Below, piece after piece: positions 16,102 to 24,635 of a stretch of DNA of 64,000 bases. The position numbers were made by a program, and so were the translations under genes. This stretch comes from Polyangium sp. 6x1 (GTDB lineage: Bacteria > Myxococcota_A > Polyangia > Polyangiales > Polyangiaceae). Below the pieces are notes generated by a model that searched no databases, was not told where the DNA came from, and was given only the letters and a program-made list of their open reading frames with translations. The stretch spans positions 1-64,000 of the forward strand of contig NZ_JARZHH010000012.1 in assembly GCF_029946515.1 (NCBI RefSeq). Direction: 5' to 3'. Within the stretch, counting starts at the first letter, position 1. Each line of letters opens with the position of its first letter.

Positions 16102-16761
16102 CTACGTCTGCGATCGCTCCTCGCTCGGCATGCGCGCCGCGCGCGCGCAGGCGCCCGCGAGCACGATGTCGATCGCCGCGGCGGCGTAGTCCTCGCTCAC
16201 GTCCTCGCCGCGATGGATGAGGCGCCCGTGGATCCCCCCGAAGATCAGGTCGAGGATGATCTGCATGTTCACGCCCGCGGGCAGCTCGCCGCGCGCGACG
16301 CCGCGCTCGAGCAACACCGTATTGTCCTGCCGGCGTCGATCGCGCAGGGCCCGCGAGAGGGCCTCGACCTCCGGATCCGCGCGCTCCATCTGGAGCATCC
16401 GCACGATGCCCCGGCCCGTGGGCGTCTGGCACAGATGCACGGACCTCATCACCACGGCCAGGAGATCCCCGCGCACCGTGCCCGTGTCGGGCTGCTCCTG
16501 CTCGTCGTTGGCCGCGCGCAGGGCCGCCGTGACGAGCTCCGCTTTGGTCGGCCAGCGCCGATAGATGGTCGTTTTGTTCACCCCCGAGCGCGCCGCCACG
16601 TCTTCGACGCGCAGCGCCCCGTAGCCGACGCGGCCGAGCTCCTCGTGTGTGGCGGACAGCACCGCCGAGACCACGCGCTCTGCGCGTCCACGCAAGCGGG
16701 TGCCCTCGGTGCGGCGGGTTCGATGAACGGACGGGGGGGGCGGCTCGGACGCGGAACGCAT
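16102..16761 (-). CDS. TetR-family repressor of the adjacent efflux operon
   Basis: 219 residues. The N-terminal helix-turn-helix spans about 45-75, with LRVEDVAARSGVNKTTIYRRWPTKAELV, a textbook TetR DNA-recognition region. The C-terminal half is a helical ligand-binding and dimer domain that resembles the AcrR/SmeT class (QMERADPEVEALSRALRDRR). It reads divergently from the HlyD/MFS pump, and the 126-bp gap between them contains a perfect 18-bp inverted repeat over a sigma-70 promoter. This is the standard arrangement for a local repressor that loses DNA affinity when it binds a pump substrate. The ligand is unknown. Confidence 0.9.
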   Translation of the reverse strand: MRSASEPPPPSVHRTRRTEGTRLRGRAERVVSAVLSATHEELGRVGYGALRVEDVAARSGVNKTTIYRRWPTKAELVTAALRAANDEQEQPDTGTVRGDLLAVVMRSVHLCQTPTGRGIVRMLQMERADPEVEALSRALRDRRRQDNTVLLERGVARGELPAGVNMQIILDLIFGGIHGRLIHRGEDVSEDYAAAAIDIVLAGACARAARMPSEERSQT

Positions 16762-16815
16762 GGGCTGACCTCGAACCTAGCGGATCCTCCAGGACTTTCC
16801 CGCTCGGCAGACACA

Positions 16816-16876
16816 AAGGCAACTCGTTGTTGCAATCTACCCGCGCCCGGGTATTATGGCAACAACGAGTTGCCTT
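16816..16876. promoter_or_regulatory. Large inverted repeat, probable TetR operator pair
   Basis: AAGGCAACTCGTTGTTGC (16816-16833) is repeated as its exact reverse complement at 16859-16876, with a 25-bp centre. Each arm itself contains the small palindrome CAAC-TC-GTTG, the usual size of a TetR dimer site, so the element may bind two dimers. One arm overlaps the -35 box and the other covers the presumed start of transcription. Confidence 0.8.
16830..16857 (+). promoter_or_regulatory. Sigma-70-type promoter of the efflux operon
   Basis: TTGCAA (16830-16835), a 16-bp spacer and TATTAT (16852-16857). It stands out in a GC-rich region and lies 30 bp before the HlyD-family start codon. A weaker divergent promoter for the TetR gene (TTGCCA, 18 bp, TAGATT on the minus strand) overlaps it. 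Confidence 0.7.
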
Positions 16877-16887
16877 GAGGTCCAAAC

Positions 16888-18132
16888 ATGAGCACTGCGA
16901 CCGCCCCGTCCGACGTCGTTCCCCAGGCCCCTGCCGCGCAAGGAAGCGCTGCGGCGGGCGCCTCCGAGAAGCCGAAAAGCAAGGGACGCACGCTCCTGTT
17001 CGTCCTGCTGCTCGCCGCAGCCGTGGGCGGCGGGGGGTACTCCTGGACGCACCGCTCCCTGGAGAGCACGGACAACGCGCAGGTGGACGGTGAGGTGATC
17101 GCGGTCCCGGCGCGCACGGGCGGGACGATCGCCCAGGTGCTCGTCACCGAGAACCAGCAGGTCAAGGCGGGCGACACGCTGGCCGTGCTCGACGACGAGA
17201 GCGCGAAGGCGAAGCTCGCGCAGGCCGAGGCCAACGTGGAGGCCGCGGAGGCGGCGGCCGAGGCGGCCGAAGCCGACGCGCGCGTGGCCGAGATCAACGC
17301 CAACGGCAACAAGTCCGTCGCCGAGGCGTCGCTGCAGACGGCGCAAGGCGGCGTGGTGTCGGCGGCCGATCAGCTCAAGGAAGCCGAGGCTTCCGTCAAG
17401 TCGTCGGAGACGGCCTTCAAGCAAGCCGAGGCCGATCTCAACCGCAACCGCAAGCTGCTCGAGCAGGGCGCGCTGCCGCAGGCCTCGTTCGAAAAGGAAG
17501 AGACGAGCTTCGCCGTGGCGCAGGCGAACCTGGAGGCGGCGCGCGCGCGGCTGTCGACGCTGCGGGCAAACATCGCCGTGGCGCGCAGCCGCACGACGGA
17601 GGCCTCGGCCAAACTGCAGCAATCGAGCAACGTGGACGTGCTCGTGGCGCAGGCGCGTGCGCGGGCCAAGACGGCGCGGGCGCAGGTGGCCATCGCCAAG
17701 GCGGCGCGGGATCTGGCGAAGCTCGAGCTCTCGTACACGCGCATCGTGGCGCCCGCAGACGGCGTGGCCTCGAAGAAGACGATCGCCGTCGGGCAGCAGG
17801 TCGTGGCGGGTCAGGCCGTCGTGCAGCTCGTGACGCCGCTCGTGTGGGTGACGGCGAACTTCAAGGAAACCCAGGTCGCGAAGATGCACCCGGGCCAGCC
17901 CGCGCACCTGGTGATCGACGCGCTGCCGGGCGTCACCCTGCACGGCGAGCTCGAGAGTTTGTCCGGCGCGACCGGTTCGCGCTTCACGCTCCTGCCGCCG
18001 GACAACGCGAGCGGCAACTACACGAAGGTCGTTCAGCGTGTCCCCGTGCGCGTAAAACTGCGCGACGTGCCGCAGGGCCTCGTGCTCCGGCCGGGCATGA
18101 GCGTCGAGCTGTCGATCGACACGCGCGGCTAG
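16888..18132 (+). CDS. HlyD/EmrA-type membrane fusion protein of an efflux pump
   Basis: 414 residues. An N-terminal cytoplasmic tail leads to one membrane helix (about 34-52). A split lipoyl/barrel-sandwich domain follows (STDNAQVDGEVIAVPARTGGTIAQVLVTENQQVKAGD and later TRIVAPADGVASKKTIAVGQQV). Between them lies a long Ala/Glu-rich coiled coil (about 105-275) that forms the periplasmic hairpin. The C-terminal barrel includes VTANFKETQVAKMHPGQPA, typical of EmrA. It forms a pair with the MFS protein 14 bp downstream and probably links it to an outer membrane channel, although no TolC homologue is in the window. Transcription is expected to be under the divergent TetR repressor. Confidence 0.92.
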   Translation: MSTATAPSDVVPQAPAAQGSAAAGASEKPKSKGRTLLFVLLLAAAVGGGGYSWTHRSLESTDNAQVDGEVIAVPARTGGTIAQVLVTENQQVKAGDTLAVLDDESAKAKLAQAEANVEAAEAAAEAAEADARVAEINANGNKSVAEASLQTAQGGVVSAADQLKEAEASVKSSETAFKQAEADLNRNRKLLEQGALPQASFEKEETSFAVAQANLEAARARLSTLRANIAVARSRTTEASAKLQQSSNVDVLVAQARARAKTARAQVAIAKAARDLAKLELSYTRIVAPADGVASKKTIAVGQQVVAGQAVVQLVTPLVWVTANFKETQVAKMHPGQPAHLVIDALPGVTLHGELESLSGATGSRFTLLPPDNASGNYTKVVQRVPVRVKLRDVPQGLVLRPGMSVELSIDTRG

Positions 18133-18146
18133 AAAGGGAGGTTGTC

Positions 18147-19736
18147 ATGGCCCAGGCTGAGCTCGCCCTCCCGCCGCCCGCGCTCGCCGCGGCCGCGCCT
18201 GCGACCAACAAGTGGGCCGTGGCCATCGCGGTGGCCATCGGCGCGCTGCTCGAGCTCATCGACACGAGCATCGTCAACGTCGGGCTCAATGACATGCAGA
18301 CCTCGCTCGGCGCGACGATGAGCCAGGCGAGCTGGATCGTGTCGAGCTACGGCGTCGCGAACGTCATCATCCTGCCGCTCGCCGCGTGGCTCGGGCATAG
18401 GTTTGGCAAGAAAAAGTATTTCATCTTCTCGCTGGTGGGCTTCACGGTGGCCTCGGTCCTGTGCGGACTCTCCACGAACCTGCCGATGCTGGTCGTCGCG
18501 CGCGTGCTCCAGGGGCTCACCGGCGGCGGCCTGATGGCCAAGGCGCAGTCGATCCTCTTCGAGACGTTCCCGAAGGAGGAGCAACCCACGGCGCAGGCGT
18601 TTTTCGGGGCCATCGTCATCGCGGGCCCCACCATCGGCCCCACGCTGGGTGGTTACATCGTGACCAACATCGGCTGGCGGTGGATCTTCTTCATCAACCT
18701 GCCGCTCGGCGCGCTCGCGGTGCTGCTTTGCCTCTCGGCGCTCCCGGCCGACGAGCCGCACGCCGCAGCCAAGAAGGGAATCGACTGGATCGCCATCGCC
18801 ATGCTGGCCATGGGCCTCGGCTGCATGCAGACGTTCCTCGAGGAGGGAAACTCCCACGATTGGTTCGATGATCCGCTGATCGTCGTCCTGTGTATCGCGT
18901 CGCTCGTGTCGCTCGTGCTCTTCGTGCGCCGCGCGCTCGCGTCCGACGATCCGGTCGTGGACCTGCGCGTGCTCGGATACCGCTCTTTATGGGCGGGCAG
19001 CATCCTCTCGGTCGTCATGGGGATGGCCCTGTATGGCGGGCTCTTCGCGGTGCCGATCTTCGCGCAGACGAACCTGCGCTACACGTCCCAACAAACGGGC
19101 CTCATGATGCTGCCGGGCGCGCTGACCACGGCGGCGATGATGCCGTTCGCGGGGAAGCTGTCACGCAAGGTGGACCCGAGGCTCATGCTGATGATCGGCG
19201 CGGTCATCCTGGCGGGCTCGCTCGTGATGCTCTCCTCGATGAACCCGATGACGAGCGGCGCCGATCTTTTCTGGCCGCTCATCATTCGCTCCTTGGGCAC
19301 CGTGTTCATGTTCTTGCCGCTCTCGATGGCCTCGCTCGGCCCCATTCCGCGCAAGGACGTCGCGTCGGCGACGGGGTTCTTCAATTTGACGCGGCAGCTC
19401 GGGGGCAGCATCGGCGTGGCGCTTCTCTCGACGATGCTCGTCCGGCGGCAGGCCTTCCACGCGGCCGTCGTCGCGGAGAAGCTCGTGTCGAACGATCCCG
19501 CGACGATCGAGCGGCTGAACATGCTGACGGGCGCGATGATGGCCAAGGGCGCCTCGGCGGTGGAGGCCAAGCAGCGCGCGCTTTCGCTGCTCTCCGGGAC
19601 GGTGGCGCAACAGGGCTCGATCATGTCGTTCGCGGACACGTTCTGGCTGGCCGGCGTCATCATCGTCTTGTTCTTGCCCCTCGTGATGCTGCTCGGCAAA
19701 CCGCAGCAGGGCGTCCAGGTGGAGGCGGGGCATTGA
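18147..19736 (+). CDS. EmrB/QacA-type (DHA2) MFS multidrug transporter
   Basis: 529 residues with about 14 transmembrane helices, as expected for the DHA2 drug:H+ antiporter family. Motifs include LELIDTSIVNVGLNDM in helix 1, WLGHRFGKKKYF after helix 2, VARVLQGLTGGGLM and GPTIGPTLGGYIV (motif C of antiporters). The start ATG at 18147 follows GGGAGG by seven bases. It acts with the EmrA-like adaptor upstream to export hydrophobic compounds. The stop codon overlaps the next gene, a sigma factor, by four bases. The pump sits directly before a P450 system, so it may export the P450 substrate or product; that link is inference. Confidence 0.92.
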   Translation: MAQAELALPPPALAAAAPATNKWAVAIAVAIGALLELIDTSIVNVGLNDMQTSLGATMSQASWIVSSYGVANVIILPLAAWLGHRFGKKKYFIFSLVGFTVASVLCGLSTNLPMLVVARVLQGLTGGGLMAKAQSILFETFPKEEQPTAQAFFGAIVIAGPTIGPTLGGYIVTNIGWRWIFFINLPLGALAVLLCLSALPADEPHAAAKKGIDWIAIAMLAMGLGCMQTFLEEGNSHDWFDDPLIVVLCIASLVSLVLFVRRALASDDPVVDLRVLGYRSLWAGSILSVVMGMALYGGLFAVPIFAQTNLRYTSQQTGLMMLPGALTTAAMMPFAGKLSRKVDPRLMLMIGAVILAGSLVMLSSMNPMTSGADLFWPLIIRSLGTVFMFLPLSMASLGPIPRKDVASATGFFNLTRQLGGSIGVALLSTMLVRRQAFHAAVVAEKLVSNDPATIERLNMLTGAMMAKGASAVEAKQRALSLLSGTVAQQGSIMSFADTFWLAGVIIVLFLPLVMLLGKPQQGVQVEAGH

Positions 19737-20524
19737 GCGCGCAATCACAACCCGACGCGCTGTCGATGTACCGCGCGGAGCTCGCGCGGCGGCGGATCCT
19801 GAGCGCGGAGGTCGAGCGGGAGCTCGCGATCCGCTGGAAAGCCGGCGATCGCGAGGCTGGGCGGCTGCTCATCGAGGCGTGCCTGTCGTACGTGATGACG
19901 ATCGCCCGCGAATACGAGCGCTGGGGCGCGCCGCTCGAGGACCTCGTGCAGCAGGGCAACATCGGCCTGCTCCAGGCGGCCGACCGCTTCGATCCGTCGC
20001 GCGGGACCCGGCTCGCGACGTTCGCGAACTACTGGATTCGCGCCGAGATCCGCGATTACGTGACGCGGAATTACCGGATCGTGCGCCTCGGCACGTCGAA
20101 GGCGGAGCGGCGCGCGGTGCGCTTCTTTCGCCGCGCGTTCGTGAACGACGCGACGACGCTCGCCGCGCAGACGGGTTTGTCCGAGCAGCGCGCCCACGAG
20201 CTTCTCCCCTTGCTCGCGGGGCCCGACGCGCCGCTCGACACGTCGGCCCACAACGACGGTCCCGCGGACAGCGCGCTCTCGCCCGAGGCGGAGGTTTGTC
20301 GGGCCGACGAGCGCGCGCGGCTCACGCGCGCCGTGAAGACGGCGTTCTCCGAGCTCTCACCGCGGGAGCAGCATGTGCTCGAACGCCGCATCATGTCGGA
20401 CGAACCCGCGACGCTGGCCGAGCTCGGGGCGGCATTTGGCGTGAGCAAGGAGCGCGTCCGGCAGGTCGAAGAGAAGGCCAAGCAGCGAATGCGTGGTCAT
20501 CTGCGCGCGCTCGCGGAGATCTGA
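19733..20524 (+). CDS. RpoH-like sigma-70-family sigma factor
   Basis: 263 residues when started at TTG 19733, which overlaps the upstream stop as TTGA and has GGAGG seven bases ahead; an ATG at 19766 is the alternative. Region 1.2/2 includes ARRRILSAEVERELAIRWKAGDREAGRLLIEACLSYV and the core-binding stretch LEDLVQQGNIGLLQAADRFDPSRGTRLATFANYWIRAEI. Region 4 has the helix-turn-helix ATLAELGAAFGVSKERVRQVEEKAKQR. This is the layout of sigma-32-like factors, including the myxobacterial SigB/SigC group. Translational coupling to a drug pump is unusual; no anti-sigma gene is adjacent. Confidence 0.88.
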   Translation: MSAQSQPDALSMYRAELARRRILSAEVERELAIRWKAGDREAGRLLIEACLSYVMTIAREYERWGAPLEDLVQQGNIGLLQAADRFDPSRGTRLATFANYWIRAEIRDYVTRNYRIVRLGTSKAERRAVRFFRRAFVNDATTLAAQTGLSEQRAHELLPLLAGPDAPLDTSAHNDGPADSALSPEAEVCRADERARLTRAVKTAFSELSPREQHVLERRIMSDEPATLAELGAAFGVSKERVRQVEEKAKQRMRGHLRALAEI

Positions 20525-20567
20525 ATCCCGGGCCCGCGGTGACATCGAGAGAGGAACGTTCCCAGAC

Positions 20568-21812
20568 ATGGAAGAGCGCGTCGTCATCGTCGGAGCCGGC
20601 CAGGCCGGTGGCGAGCTTTCGGCCGGATTGCGAAAGCAGGGCTATCAAGGGCGGATCGTGCTGCTCGGAGACGAGCCGCATCCGCCCTACCAAAGGCCTC
20701 CGCTTTCCAAAGGATTTTTGCGTGGAAAGGTGGCGCTGACCGATCTTTACCTCAAGCCACTGGCGACGTATGAGCGCTTCGGCATCGAGCTCAGGCTCGG
20801 CACGCGCGTCGAGGCGATCGACCGCTCCACGCGAGAGCTCGCCCTGCAGGATGGAAGCCGCCTCGGCTACGACAAGCTCGTCCTGGCCACGGGAGGCCGG
20901 GCGCGTCGCTTGCGCCTCCGCGGCGAGGAGACGACCCACCTCGAAAACCTGTTCTCGGTGCGATCGATCTCCGATATCGAGGCAATGCGCGCGAAGTTCG
21001 TCGCGGGGAGCCGATTGGTGCTCATTGGCGGCGGTTACGTGGGGCTGGAAGTCGCGGCCGTGGCCGTCGAGCTCGGGCTGCGGGTGACGGTTCTCGAGGC
21101 GGCGCCTCGCCTGCTCGCCCGCGTGACGGGTCCAGAGGTGTCCTCGTTCATCGAGCAGCTTCACCGCGAGCGGGGCGTGGATCTCCGGCTCGGCTGCGAG
21201 GTGCAAGGATTCGAGCTCGACGAGGCGCAGCGAAACGTGCGCGGCGTGCGCATCGCGTGCCATGGCGCGGCCGAGCGGCTCGACGCGGATCTCGTGCTCG
21301 TGGGAATCGGGCTCGTCCCGAACACGGAGCTCGCCGCCGCAGCGGGCCTCGCCGTCGATGACGGCATCGTCGTCGACGAATGCGCCTGCACGGCCGATCC
21401 GAACATCCTCGCGATCGGCGACTGCGCGAATCAGCCCAGCACGTTCACGGGCGGGCGCATCCGACTCGAATCCGTGCCCAATGCCATCGAGCATGCGCGC
21501 GTCGCGGCCGCCACCCTGATGGGCAAGCGGGAGCCCTATGCCGCCATTCCCTGGTTCTGGTCGGACCAGTACGGCTTGAAGCTGCAGATGGTGGGTCTCT
21601 CCGCGGGCTACGAGCGTTGCGTCACGCGAGGCTCCGCCGGGGGCAAGGAATTCTCGGCCTTCTATCTCGCGGGCAGGCGGGTCATCGCCGCGGACGTCAT
21701 CGGCCGCCCCGCAGATTTCATGGCCGCGAAGCGACTGGTCGCGAGCCGTGCGGAGGTGGACGTCGCCCGCCTCGGCGACGCGGCCGTCCCGCTCCAGAGC
21801 CTCGCGGCTTGA
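20568..21812 (+). CDS. FAD-dependent ferredoxin reductase (putidaredoxin-reductase type)
   Basis: 414 residues. The N-terminal FAD-binding motif is VVIVGAGQAGGE (G9, G11, G14); a second dinucleotide motif LIGGGYVGLE (G154-G159) binds NAD(P)H. Others are PPYQRPPLSKGFLRG near 40 and the FAD-contacting TADPNILAIGDCANQ near 285. This is the pattern of reductases that pass electrons from NADH to a small [2Fe-2S] ferredoxin for a bacterial class I P450. The ferredoxin and the P450 are the next two genes (gaps 37 and 49 bp), so the three form one operon. AGAGGAA lies about ten bases before the ATG. Confidence 0.93.
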   Translation: MEERVVIVGAGQAGGELSAGLRKQGYQGRIVLLGDEPHPPYQRPPLSKGFLRGKVALTDLYLKPLATYERFGIELRLGTRVEAIDRSTRELALQDGSRLGYDKLVLATGGRARRLRLRGEETTHLENLFSVRSISDIEAMRAKFVAGSRLVLIGGGYVGLEVAAVAVELGLRVTVLEAAPRLLARVTGPEVSSFIEQLHRERGVDLRLGCEVQGFELDEAQRNVRGVRIACHGAAERLDADLVLVGIGLVPNTELAAAAGLAVDDGIVVDECACTADPNILAIGDCANQPSTFTGGRIRLESVPNAIEHARVAAATLMGKREPYAAIPWFWSDQYGLKLQMVGLSAGYERCVTRGSAGGKEFSAFYLAGRRVIAADVIGRPADFMAAKRLVASRAEVDVARLGDAAVPLQSLAA

Positions 21813-21849
21813 AGATCATCGAACCGCGCAACGAATCGAGGAGGACACG

Positions 21850-22176
21850 ATGCCGAAGATCAAATTCATCGAGGCGGATGGGAAGGAGCACGAGGTCGAC
21901 GCAGCGGAGGGTCAATCCGTCATGCAGGCGGCGATGGACAACCTCGTGCCAGGGATCGTCGCCGAGTGCGGAGGTTTCGCGAGCTGCGCGACCTGCCACG
22001 GCTACGTCGACGAGGCCTGGCTCGCGAAGGTCCCCCCGCCGGATGCGGCGGAAGAGGGAATGATCGCGTGCGCCTATCACGTCAAGCCGAACAGCCGTTT
22101 GACCTGCCAGCTCACGGTGACGCCCGCGCTCGATGGACTCGTGGTCCGTCTCCCCGTCTCGCAGACGAGCGAGTGA
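21850..22176 (+). CDS. [2Fe-2S] ferredoxin of the adrenodoxin/putidaredoxin type
   Basis: 108 residues. Four cluster ligands Cys40, Cys46, Cys49 and Cys86 have the C-x5-C-x2-C-x36-C spacing that identifies vertebrate-type ferredoxins serving P450 enzymes; a fifth Cys at 74 is probably free. The motif ECGGFASCATCHGYV surrounds the cluster. It shuttles single electrons from the reductase encoded upstream to the P450 encoded downstream. The start follows GAGGA with a short spacer. A complete reductase-ferredoxin-P450 trio in one operon removes doubt about the partners. Confidence 0.94.
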   Translation: MPKIKFIEADGKEHEVDAAEGQSVMQAAMDNLVPGIVAECGGFASCATCHGYVDEAWLAKVPPPDAAEEGMIACAYHVKPNSRLTCQLTVTPALDGLVVRLPVSQTSE

Positions 22177-22225
22177 GGACCGGACAAACCGCCACATTTT
22201 TTTCAATCCCGAGAGAGGTCCGAAC

Positions 22226-23449
22226 ATGCACCCGTTCAGCGGACAGAAATTGGACACGATTCCCGCGCACGTCCCGCCGGAGCTCGTCTACGACTACGAC
22301 AGCAGCAGAGATCCGCGGATGCTCGAGGATCCGCACGCCCGGATGCGCTCGCTCGTCCTCGAAGCCCCGCCCATCTTCTTCTCCCCGCACAATGGGGGCC
22401 ACTGGTTCGTGACCCGGAAGAAGGCCATCGTGGACATCACGATGAACCCCGAGATCTACAGCAACAGCCTTTTTGGTGGCTCGGGGGAGCACGAGGCCCC
22501 GCAGCCGGGCTTCATGATGCTGCCCATCGGGGTCGATCCGCCGCAGCACACGGCATACCGGGCGCCGCTCAACCAGCCGCTGGCGGCCAAGTCCGTCGCC
22601 GGGCTCGAATCGGCGATCCGGGACATGACGAACGAGCTCATCGACAAGGTGCTCGGCGCGGGGCGCTGCGATTTCCTCTCGGACATCGCCGAGCCGCTGC
22701 CCGTGACGCTGTTCATGAAGCTCGCCGGCATGCCGACGAACCGCCTCGCCGAGTTCCGCGAGCTCGCCACGCAGGCCACGTCCGCCACGGTGGATCACGC
22801 GACCCGCGAGCAGACCTTCAAGCGGATCGCGGGGATCCTCGCGGAATCCATCAAGTCCCGGCAGGAGAAGCGCGAGGACGACCTGATCAGCTGGCTGCTC
22901 GACGCGAACATCCACGGCCGAAATCCCACGTTCCAGGAGATGCTGGGCTACAGCATCACCCTGTTCCTCGGGGGGCTCGACACCGTGGTGAATGCCCTGA
23001 GCTTCGGTGTCCGGCATCTGGCGCGCGATCAGGAATTGCAGGCAAAGCTCCGGGCCGATCCGAGCCTCCTGCCCGCAGCCATCGAGGAGCTCTTGCGGCT
23101 CTATGGCGTCGCGTCCCCGCCCCGGATGGTGACGCGCGACGTGGTCTTCCATGGCGTCCAGCTCAAACAGGGCGACGCGCTCCTGCTCCTCCTGCCCGCG
23201 GCCAACTACGACGACGCGGCGTTCCTGGACCCCGAGCAATTCATCCTGGGCCGGACCGAGCAGCACATGACGTTCAACACGGGCCCCCACCGGTGCGTCG
23301 GCTTGAACCTGGGCCGCCTGGAGATGAAGGTGTTCTACCAGGAGTGGTTACGGCGCGTGCCGCCCTTCCGCCTGGACCCCAAGGCGCCGGCGCGCTTCAC
23401 GGGCGGCTTCAACCTGGCGGTCACGACCCTCCCCTTGGTCTGGGAATAG
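22226..23449 (+). CDS. Cytochrome P450, P450cam-like
   Basis: 407 residues. The heme loop FNTGPHRCVG has Cys357 as axial ligand; the K-helix EELLR is at 287-291; the I-helix LFLGGLDTVVNALSF (acid-alcohol pair Asp252-Thr253) matches P450cam very closely, as do PPQHTAYR and the C-terminal LPLVW. By alignment, the Tyr96 of P450cam that hydrogen-bonds the camphor carbonyl is Phe96 here, so a different, less polar substrate is expected. It belongs to a class I system with the reductase and ferredoxin upstream and likely hydroxylates a small hydrophobic molecule. No terpene synthase is present in the window. Confidence 0.92.
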   Translation: MHPFSGQKLDTIPAHVPPELVYDYDSSRDPRMLEDPHARMRSLVLEAPPIFFSPHNGGHWFVTRKKAIVDITMNPEIYSNSLFGGSGEHEAPQPGFMMLPIGVDPPQHTAYRAPLNQPLAAKSVAGLESAIRDMTNELIDKVLGAGRCDFLSDIAEPLPVTLFMKLAGMPTNRLAEFRELATQATSATVDHATREQTFKRIAGILAESIKSRQEKREDDLISWLLDANIHGRNPTFQEMLGYSITLFLGGLDTVVNALSFGVRHLARDQELQAKLRADPSLLPAAIEELLRLYGVASPPRMVTRDVVFHGVQLKQGDALLLLLPAANYDDAAFLDPEQFILGRTEQHMTFNTGPHRCVGLNLGRLEMKVFYQEWLRRVPPFRLDPKAPARFTGGFNLAVTTLPLVWE

Positions 23450-23651
23450 CCCTCCCGCAATCGCCCATCCGCGAGGGCGCGGAATTCCCTAAAATGGGGA
23501 ATCGAAACCCGTTCCCCGCATTCCGAGCGCAGCGACCGAGCGCCCATAACGGGAACCTCGTTCCGCCTCGCGCCGTCTCCCCGGCGTGCTCTTCATCGGA
23601 ATCGTCCGCGTGCAGAATCAGCGCGCCCCCTTCCAGGAGAACGCCGACAAA

Positions 23652-24542
23652 ATGCCGAAAAAGACAATTACCCGGGATCACGCCGGTCGCGCGAAACTCA
23701 TCCTCGCGGCGCTCGCCCTCCTCGGCCTCGGTGCCTGCATGGAGAGCGCGCCGCCCGAAGGCGCCGCGGAGACGTCGATCGACCCCGCGATGTGCCCCGC
23801 GGCCCCGAAGCCGCACGGCCATCCCTGGGAATACGATGGCCCCGAGGGGCAGGATCACTGGGCCACGACCGACGGGTACCCGAATTGCCAGACCGGCAGG
23901 AGCCAGTCCCCCATCGACATCGAACGTCCCGTCCCCGGCGACGCCGCGCGATCCGGGCTCGAGGGCCGCGCGTACGCCGATGGGCCGGGGCGTTTCTACG
24001 ATAACGGCCATACCCTGATGTTCCTGTTCCCGCACGACCATCCGGGGGGGACGCTCGTGCTCGACGGCGTCACGTACACGCTCGAGCAGTTCCACTTTCA
24101 CGCGCCGAGCGAGCATCGCATCGCAGGAAAGGCGCACCCGATGGAAGCGCATTTCGTCCATTCCGCGCCCCCCGCGTCCCAGGGCGGCCCTCCGCGGCGC
24201 GCGGTCGTCGCCGTCATGATCGACGTCGGCCCGGAGGAAAACACATTCCTCGCCCCGCTCTTCGGGCACCTGCCCGAAAAAGACGGCGAAGGGAGCTGCT
24301 TGCAAACCGAGGGCCTCGCCGACGTGCTCCTCGGCGACCGCGGCGGCTTCTACCGGTACGACGGATCGCTCACGACGCCCGATTGCGGCGAGCACGTGCA
24401 ATGGATCCTCCTGGAGAAGCCGATCCTCGCCTCCGCCGAGCAGATCGGCCAGTTCATCTCGGTCTTTCCGGACAACGCGCGCCACGTGCAGCCTCTCGAC
24501 GGGCGCACGATCACGTTTTATCCGGGAACGCCGGCTCCCTGA
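23652..24542 (+). CDS. Alpha-type carbonic anhydrase, lipoprotein
   Basis: 296 residues from the ATG at 23652, with AGGAGA about eleven bases ahead. A long lipoprotein signal ends LGLGAC (Cys29). The catalytic domain (about 52-294) shows the alpha-class signature: GRSQSPIDI, the zinc ligands His148 and His150 in QFHFHAPSEH, His167 in EAHFVH, and YRYDGSLTTPDCGEHVQW near 255-275. It hydrates CO2 in the periplasm or at the outer membrane. It stands alone between the P450 operon and kup. The 200 bp upstream contain a locally AT-richer stretch (CCCTAAAATGGGG) that could be promoter material. Confidence 0.92.
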   Translation: MPKKTITRDHAGRAKLILAALALLGLGACMESAPPEGAAETSIDPAMCPAAPKPHGHPWEYDGPEGQDHWATTDGYPNCQTGRSQSPIDIERPVPGDAARSGLEGRAYADGPGRFYDNGHTLMFLFPHDHPGGTLVLDGVTYTLEQFHFHAPSEHRIAGKAHPMEAHFVHSAPPASQGGPPRRAVVAVMIDVGPEENTFLAPLFGHLPEKDGEGSCLQTEGLADVLLGDRGGFYRYDGSLTTPDCGEHVQWILLEKPILASAEQIGQFISVFPDNARHVQPLDGRTITFYPGTPAP

Positions 24543-24635
24543 GCACGAGCTCGCGCGCCGATTCCGTACGCCCACGGCGCTCCGGCCACCGCTCGCTCGC
24601 CTCTCCGCGCCGATGGCCTTAGGCCTCTCCATACG

